From assembly GCA_002336105.1 (NCBI GenBank), contig DDEQ01000015.1:44676-108675 (forward strand): 64,000 nucleotides of DNA, given 5' to 3'. The first letter of the stretch is position 1; each line of letters begins with the position of its first letter. The notes under the pieces are model-generated. The model had not been told where the DNA came from. It did no database searches and worked only from the letters and a program-made list of their open reading frames with translations. This DNA is from Chthonomonas sp. UBA1950. GTDB taxonomy: Bacteria; Armatimonadota; Fimbriimonadia; Fimbriimonadales; Fimbriimonadaceae. Positions 59,410 through 64,000 of this stretch are shown here, piece by piece. Both the position numbers and the translations under genes were made by a program.

Positions 59410-60712
59410 AAGCTACCGATTTCGAAGACTGTTTGCGCCGACCGTTGCCTTGACAAAAGCGGTTGCGACGCTGATTCTTGGGCTGTGCATTTTCGCTATC
59501 GGCGTCGGCTTTGGGTTCCGTCAGTTGTTGAACCCGCTTGTCACAAGGTTCGCCGACCTGATGCACACCACCGTCGGCCAATTTGTGAACGCCGCCGATA
59601 TCGATGTCACGATTCATGTGATCGCGCTCTTTTTCCTGTTTGGTGGCGTGCTCGTTTCGTACAAAGGCTTGACTGGGGCTTTGCGGCACATTGTCGAAAC
59701 CCTTAACCCTTCGCTCAAGACCGGAAAAGTTGACGTCTATATGAAACGTCAGCAACTCGCCGAAGGTCCGCGAGTCGTTGCCATCGGTGGGGGCACCGGA
59801 CTGAGTACGTTGCTTCGAGGTTGGAAACAACACACCAGCAACATCACCGCGATTGTCTGCGTTTCGGATGACGGTGGAAGTAGTGGTTCCCTTCGGCGCG
59901 ACAAAAGCATGATCCCGCCGGGAGACATTCGAAACTGTTTGGTCGCACTCGCCGACGCAGAACGGTCCATGACCGACTTGTTTCAGCATCGCTTTAAAAA
60001 CGACAGCGGCCCACTGAGCGGACACTCGATGGGAAATCTCCTCATCGCCGCGCTTGTTGACCAGCATCACGGCGATTTTGAGAAAGCCGTCGAAACCGCA
60101 AGCGACGTTCTGAACATCCGTGGTCGCGTGCTTCCCGCCACTTTGACGCATGTTCGCCTGAAGGCGCAGCTCGAAGGCGGCGTTGAGATCACCGGCGAAA
60201 CCGCTATCGTCGAAGCTCGTCGAACGATCAAGAAAATGATGCTGGAACCGGCGGATTGTCGGCCAACCCATGACGTCATCGACTCGATTCTCGATGCGGA
60301 CGTCATCTGCATCGGCCCCGGAAGCGTTTACACAAGTATCATCCCGAACCTACTCGTGCCCGGCATTGTCGAGGCGATTCGTGAAAGCAACGCCCTCAAG
60401 GTGTACCTGTGCAACGTCATGACCCAACCCGGCGAAACCGAAGGGATGACCGCCTCGCAACATGTCCGCGCCATCATTGATCACGTCGATAAGAGACCAT
60501 TTGACTACGTCATGGTGAACTCCAAGCGCCCCAGCGAGGAGTCTGTCACCAAGTACAACGAGTCCGGCCAGTTATTTGTCGAGCCCGATATTGACCAAAT
60601 TCGCTCAATGGGTTTTCGCGTCATCCAGGGCGATTTCATCAGCGAATCAGACTTTGTACGCCACGACCCGATCAAAGCCGTCGCAAGGCTGATGCAAATG
60701 CTCACTCGCTGA
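59402..60712 (+). CDS. YvcK/CofD-like gluconeogenesis factor with membrane N-terminus
   Basis: A 436-residue protein. Residues about 15-100 hold two membrane helices (VALTKAVATLILGLCIFAIGVGF, IHVIALFFLFGGVLVSYKGL). Residues about 120-430 are the YvcK domain: VVAIGGGTGLSTLLRGWK, VSDDGGSSGSLRRD, PPGDIRNCLVALAD, GHSMGNLLIAAL and CIGPGSVYTSIIPNLLVPGI. YvcK proteins bind UDP-GlcNAc and support growth on gluconeogenic carbon and cell-wall control. The membrane extension is not in the Bacillus protein but occurs in several deep-branching phyla. It overlaps the holin-like gene and precedes gmk. Confidence 0.88.
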   Translation: MIRSYRFRRLFAPTVALTKAVATLILGLCIFAIGVGFGFRQLLNPLVTRFADLMHTTVGQFVNAADIDVTIHVIALFFLFGGVLVSYKGLTGALRHIVETLNPSLKTGKVDVYMKRQQLAEGPRVVAIGGGTGLSTLLRGWKQHTSNITAIVCVSDDGGSSGSLRRDKSMIPPGDIRNCLVALADAERSMTDLFQHRFKNDSGPLSGHSMGNLLIAALVDQHHGDFEKAVETASDVLNIRGRVLPATLTHVRLKAQLEGGVEITGETAIVEARRTIKKMMLEPADCRPTHDVIDSILDADVICIGPGSVYTSIIPNLLVPGIVEAIRESNALKVYLCNVMTQPGETEGMTASQHVRAIIDHVDKRPFDYVMVNSKRPSEESVTKYNESGQLFVEPDIDQIRSMGFRVIQGDFISESDFVRHDPIKAVARLMQMLTR

Positions 60713-60713
60713 G

Positions 60714-60719
60714 TAAAAT
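60714..60719 (+). promoter_or_regulatory. Candidate -10 box, TAAAAT
   Basis: TAAAAT ends 6 nt before the TTG start of gmk, with no ribosome binding site. It starts right at the yvcK-like stop, so gmk may have its own leaderless message. Confidence 0.4.
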
Positions 60720-60725
60720 CCAGCC

Positions 60726-61268
60726 TTGAGTACGGGAAAACTGATCATTCTTAGCGGCCCGAGCGGCGTCGGCAAAGACACCATCATCGACGAGTGGAAA
60801 CGACATGATCCTCGAGTGGTTCGGGTGATTGCCTATACGACCCGCAATCCGCGAGAGGGCGAAGTAGACGGGGTGGATTACCATTTCGTTTCGCGAGAGC
60901 GATTCCTTGAACTCGCTCATTCCGGTGCATTCCTTGAATACAAAGAGGTCCACGGCAACTTTTACGCAACCCCGCTTTCCGACATGGAAGCCCTGCTTAT
61001 CAAGGGCTATATCGCCATTCTGAAAATTGATGTGCAGGGGGCGATCGATGTCATGCCGCTCCGCCCCGATGCGGTCTCCGTTTTCTTGCTCCCACCTGAC
61101 GTGAATGAGCTTCGTCGCCGCATCGAAGACCGTGGCCGAGATAACCCCGCCGACATCACCCGACGAATGCAGAACTCAGAGTGGGAGATGTCTCAAGCCT
61201 CGGGGTACCAGTACCAGATCGTAAATGACGAAGTCGCAACGGTTGTCGAACGGTTAAAGCAACTTTAA
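60726..61268 (+). CDS. gmk: Guanylate kinase
   Basis: A 180-residue nucleotide kinase that converts GMP to GDP. The start is TTG (MSTGKLIILSGPSGVGKDTI). The P-loop is SGPSGVGKD, GMP-binding residues lie in YTTRNPREGEVDGVDYHFVS, and FLEYKEVHGNFYATP and ILKIDVQGAIDVM are family blocks. RRRIEDRGRD is the lid. The protein ends just past the adenylate-binding region, slightly short but complete. It follows the YvcK-like gene by 13 bp. Confidence 0.95.
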   Translation: MSTGKLIILSGPSGVGKDTIIDEWKRHDPRVVRVIAYTTRNPREGEVDGVDYHFVSRERFLELAHSGAFLEYKEVHGNFYATPLSDMEALLIKGYIAILKIDVQGAIDVMPLRPDAVSVFLLPPDVNELRRRIEDRGRDNPADITRRMQNSEWEMSQASGYQYQIVNDEVATVVERLKQL

Positions 61269-61324
61269 CCCGACACTCGGCAGCATTTTTTGCCAAATTT
61301 GCCGAATTCAACCTTATTGCTTAG

Positions 61325-61330
61325 TACAAT
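61325..61330 (+). promoter_or_regulatory. Candidate -10 box, TACAAT
   Basis: TACAAT ends 10 nt before the ATG of the STAND gene, giving a start near 61337. TTGCCG at 61299-61304 is 20 bp away, too far for a normal -35. Confidence 0.4.
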
Positions 61331-61340
61331 AGGCTCGGCA

Positions 61341-64000
61341 ATGGATACGAAACTCGCTGGAGCTTATTCGGTGATGACGCTGGCCGGCGGCGCAGGAACC
61401 GCAATCGGTTTGGTTGGCAGTCTTGGAGCGCTCGGCATCATGGCAGTTCCAACTGCCTTAGCCATCGGTGTTGCTGGTGCGTTGGGACCAAACTTCCTTT
61501 CGAACCTTATCACCGAGCACCAAGCCCAAAAGGCTGATGAGGCCCAGGTCCAGTTCAACGACGTGTTGTCCCGCACCATCTGCACCGTTCTGGCGAAAAC
61601 CATTGACTCTCTCACGGTGGGTGATGATGTCCCGCGCTATCTCACGTTAAAGGAAGATTGGGCCCTAAAACTCAACTTAGCCGCGCATCCCCAAAAAGGA
61701 GTTGCTCTGAGGAAGCAATTGTTCGAATCGCATACCGCCGAAGGGCAACGCGAGGATGTCCTTCAAATCCTTGCCGGTCTAGATACCACCGAGGCACTAC
61801 AAAATCGCATATGGGACCACCTCTGGCCCGTCCTTGTCAATTGGGCAGGAAGCAATCTCGCGCAAACGTCGCAAGCAACGGCTTGTCAGGTGATTAAAGA
61901 GAAATTCTTTGCAAAGTTCCCCGACCAATTCGCGGCAGATATGGGGCGCAATCACAACCACGCCCTGCGAGCGAAGATGCAGATGAGCGCAGATTTGATG
62001 CTCATTCGTTATGCGCAAGAGAACAACCTTCTTGCAAATAAGATACAAGAAAACCTAGAGGAATTCAAAAACCTGTATATCAACGATCAGGCGCCACAGT
62101 TGCGGTACCCCGCCAGAGCGCTTCCCGATGATGTAAAAAACTCGATCACGCTGAAGTACTCCAACACATTTGTCAAACAGCTCATCGGCAATGAAGAGGT
62201 TTGGCACAAGCTCAAGACGTTCATGGACAGCGATGCCCCCCTGCAATGGACGATGATCGTTGGTGCCGGCGGCGCTGGAAAGAGTCGGTTTGCGCTCGAA
62301 CTCTGTCATGCCTATGGGCAAGAGTGGCAAGTCGGCTTCTTGCGTGGCGAAGTGCCAGAAACCATCAAGACTGGGACCAAACCCTTACTCATCGTCATTG
62401 ACTACGTGGCGTCAAAAGCATCCAAAGTCAACAACCTCATTCAGAGTTTGATCGAGTCTCCGAATCGCAACGTGAAGGTTCGTATTTTGTTGCTCGAACG
62501 GTACTTCTCCGAACTTTCGACCTGGGGAAACACCCTCGTTTCGCAGGACGTCAAATCGGTCGGTATGCGCGGCGACGAACTCACCTGGCAATCGAGCCCT
62601 GATGCAGCGTATCAACCCGTCACTCTACTTCCTTTGGAACCACCTAACGATCTCGCCCTCTTCCAGAGAGCCTATCGAGGGTTCACTGGCTCCGAAGCTG
62701 AACCAGAACTGCTAAAGCAAGCAAGAAGCCTTTTTGATCACGACCGAGTTAAAAACAGAAGGTGGCCCCTTTTTGTCACTGGGTCTGCTCTCATCGCTGC
62801 GACGGAACCCAACCTGTTCGGCACGATCCAGCCCGATCAAGTCATCGATCACATCCTGAAGACCGAGCACGAAAAGTGGCAACACATCAACGTGACCGAT
62901 CAACACCTCCATGTCGTGTTTGTCAGCACGCTTCATGGCGGTCAAGGCTGTGAAACCGATGTCGCAAATGAATATTTAAAGGAACTTGACGGGAAGCAAC
63001 TCGACAACTATCAACCTTGCGGTTATATCACCGGGCAATCAGACGAGGAAGCGTGTCTTGGGACGTTGGAGCCTGACCTCGTTGGAGGCGCTTTTATCAG
63101 CGGTAGACTTTGTGGCAAATATCGGATGACATCAAGAGCCTCCGATTTGGAACGCGATTCCAAGCGCTTGCTGGAAGCTTTCCTCGCTAAAGAGGCTACC
63201 GGGGAGAAACAAGGAGTCTCGGTTTTCATCCCCACTCTTATCCAAGATCAGTTCAACTCAACCAAGTTACGCAATGTTTTTCTTAACCCAGAGCACTTAA
63301 TCAAAATGCCTGATCGGTGGAAAGAGGCGATGGCGACCTTTGCGCAATTAGTCTCTTCTGATTCGAGGGACCAAATCTTCGCCGCGCTCGAAGCCGTTGG
63401 CTATGAGAACTTACAAGCTACAGAGGTCGGCGTTCAACAGTTTGCCGCCGAAACCGTCAGTGCTGATCGAAAAGATCTACCTAAGCTAAGAGAATCCTTC
63501 TTACAACAGCTCACTACCAGCTTCACCAGCCTGTATGCCCGGTACGACAGGTTCAAAATGGGATCGAGCCAGTTAGAGGCCGTCTTGACAGAAGCACAAG
63601 AGTTCCTTGCCGACGCAACTGATATCGAACAGGAGCACGAGCGCGATGCGCAACTTGACCACCTTATTCAATGGGCTTACCTGGTCGCGGGGGATATTCA
63701 CAGCCGCTTTGGAAGGTACATGAACGCCATGGACCAGTACCAACTTGCGCTGGTTCGGTCGCGTTCGAGAAGCGAACGCGACGCCTCCCCTGTCGCACGT
63801 CGAATCCTGTCCGTATGCCTAGACAGTGCGGGCGATCTGTATGCTGATCGCGGCCAGTATGAGAGCGCACTCGGCAACTATCAAGAAGCACTACAGATAG
63901 CAAGAGAACTAAGAACTGAACTGCAAACCCCACAAGCTAAAAGAGATCTATCCGTTAGCCTAAACAACGTCGCAAAAATACAACTCCAAAAGGGAGAGAT
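61341..64000 (+). CDS. STAND-type ATPase with C-terminal TPR repeats, cut by window end
   Basis: An uninterrupted frame of 886 codons runs off the right edge. Residues about 6-52 are a Gly/Ala-rich hydrophobic segment (YSVMTLAGGAGTAIGLVGSL, GIMAVPTALAIGVAGALG) that may insert in membranes. Residues about 60-300 are helical with no known motif. Walker A is GAGGAGKS (308-315) in MIVGAGGAGKSRFALEL and Walker B is LLIVIDYV (Asp 354). About 770 onward are TPR-like repeats (AGDLYADRGQYESALGNYQEAL, then DLSVSLNNVAKIQLQKGE). STAND proteins act as signal switches in defence and regulation. The effector and trigger are unknown. It has no co-oriented partner within the window. Confidence 0.75.
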   Translation, partial: MDTKLAGAYSVMTLAGGAGTAIGLVGSLGALGIMAVPTALAIGVAGALGPNFLSNLITEHQAQKADEAQVQFNDVLSRTICTVLAKTIDSLTVGDDVPRYLTLKEDWALKLNLAAHPQKGVALRKQLFESHTAEGQREDVLQILAGLDTTEALQNRIWDHLWPVLVNWAGSNLAQTSQATACQVIKEKFFAKFPDQFAADMGRNHNHALRAKMQMSADLMLIRYAQENNLLANKIQENLEEFKNLYINDQAPQLRYPARALPDDVKNSITLKYSNTFVKQLIGNEEVWHKLKTFMDSDAPLQWTMIVGAGGAGKSRFALELCHAYGQEWQVGFLRGEVPETIKTGTKPLLIVIDYVASKASKVNNLIQSLIESPNRNVKVRILLLERYFSELSTWGNTLVSQDVKSVGMRGDELTWQSSPDAAYQPVTLLPLEPPNDLALFQRAYRGFTGSEAEPELLKQARSLFDHDRVKNRRWPLFVTGSALIAATEPNLFGTIQPDQVIDHILKTEHEKWQHINVTDQHLHVVFVSTLHGGQGCETDVANEYLKELDGKQLDNYQPCGYITGQSDEEACLGTLEPDLVGGAFISGRLCGKYRMTSRASDLERDSKRLLEAFLAKEATGEKQGVSVFIPTLIQDQFNSTKLRNVFLNPEHLIKMPDRWKEAMATFAQLVSSDSRDQIFAALEAVGYENLQATEVGVQQFAAETVSADRKDLPKLRESFLQQLTTSFTSLYARYDRFKMGSSQLEAVLTEAQEFLADATDIEQEHERDAQLDHLIQWAYLVAGDIHSRFGRYMNAMDQYQLALVRSRSRSERDASPVARRILSVCLDSAGDLYADRGQYESALGNYQEALQIARELRTELQTPQAKRDLSVSLNNVAKIQLQKGE

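Noticed and set aside
59366..60271. Long open frame of 301 codons on the minus strand
   Set aside because: It lies fully antisense to the well supported YvcK-like gene and has no recognisable domain; its composition is what the reverse frame of that gene gives.
1..64000. tRNA, rRNA, CRISPR arrays and insertion sequences
   Set aside because: Reading the intergenic gaps showed no cloverleaf, no regularly spaced repeats and no transposase-like protein.

Overview
The window looks like chromosomal DNA of an Armatimonadota bacterium, most likely a Fimbriimonas-type lineage. The best pointer is a prepilin-like protein (55871-56797) whose N-terminus carries the LFPVFAQAKAAAK-type segment common in that phylum. 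Supporting features are a second protein with an H-X9-DG prepilin-associated motif, many secreted proteins of unknown function, TTG/GTG starts, and a SecD-SecF fusion. No rRNA, tRNA, CRISPR array or insertion sequence was recognised. This assignment is inference from protein style, not from a marker-gene comparison.

Layout. 1-2340 (minus strand): a replication/repair block with SRP RNA (ffs), dnaX, a YbaB/EbfC protein and the first codons of recR. 2429-3908: three overlapping genes that look like phage- or appendage-type structural proteins (one LamG-like). 4463-7591: a small membrane protein, a methyltransferase/glycosyltransferase pair and argH. 7673-13277: a secreted beta-helix/PA14 protein, queE, a lipoprotein, a DUF4127 protein and an unknown. 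13354-20214: acs, a TrmB-like regulator, a ccmABCD-type heme/cytochrome maturation operon including a 36-codon ccmD-like gene, and an ECF sigma/anti-sigma pair. 20290-26295: a large glycoside hydrolase, an STN-domain protein, rsmI, a Wza-like exporter and an orphan ABC ATPase. 26396-34408: an oxidoreductase, a HAD phosphatase, a PlsC acyltransferase, a zeta-toxin-like kinase with two tiny overlapping genes, a GT4 glycosyltransferase, an MFS exporter, envelope proteins of unknown function and a frameshifted SGNH hydrolase. 34410-41098 (minus): secDF, polA, rpoN. 41285-50513: an NTF2-like/H-X9-DG protein, namZ, purH, several envelope proteins, galE, a cysteine-rich membrane protein and efp. 50624-61268: a broken small membrane gene, a chemoreceptor, pckA, a GYF-domain protein, a prepilin-like protein with a lipoprotein, a GntR-LacI hybrid regulator, folD, a holin-like protein, a YvcK-like protein and gmk. 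61341 to the edge: a large STAND-type ATPase with TPR repeats, cut by the window end.

Most genes are housekeeping (translation quality, secretion, DNA replication, purine and folate metabolism, acetate and gluconeogenic carbon flow through acs, pckA and the YvcK-like protein) interleaved with lineage-specific envelope genes. Gene packing is tight: co-directional neighbours often overlap by 4 bp (ATGA/GTGA), and four convergent pairs share a YTAG tetranucleotide as both stop codons. A -10-like hexamer often sits only 5-8 nt before a start codon with no ribosome binding site, which suggests leaderless transcription.

The strongest candidates for something new are the STAND/TPR protein at the right edge (possibly a defence gene), the zeta-toxin-like three-gene operon at 28968-29889, the SRP RNA with an unusual apical loop, and an inverted repeat that covers the start codon of the ECF sigma gene.
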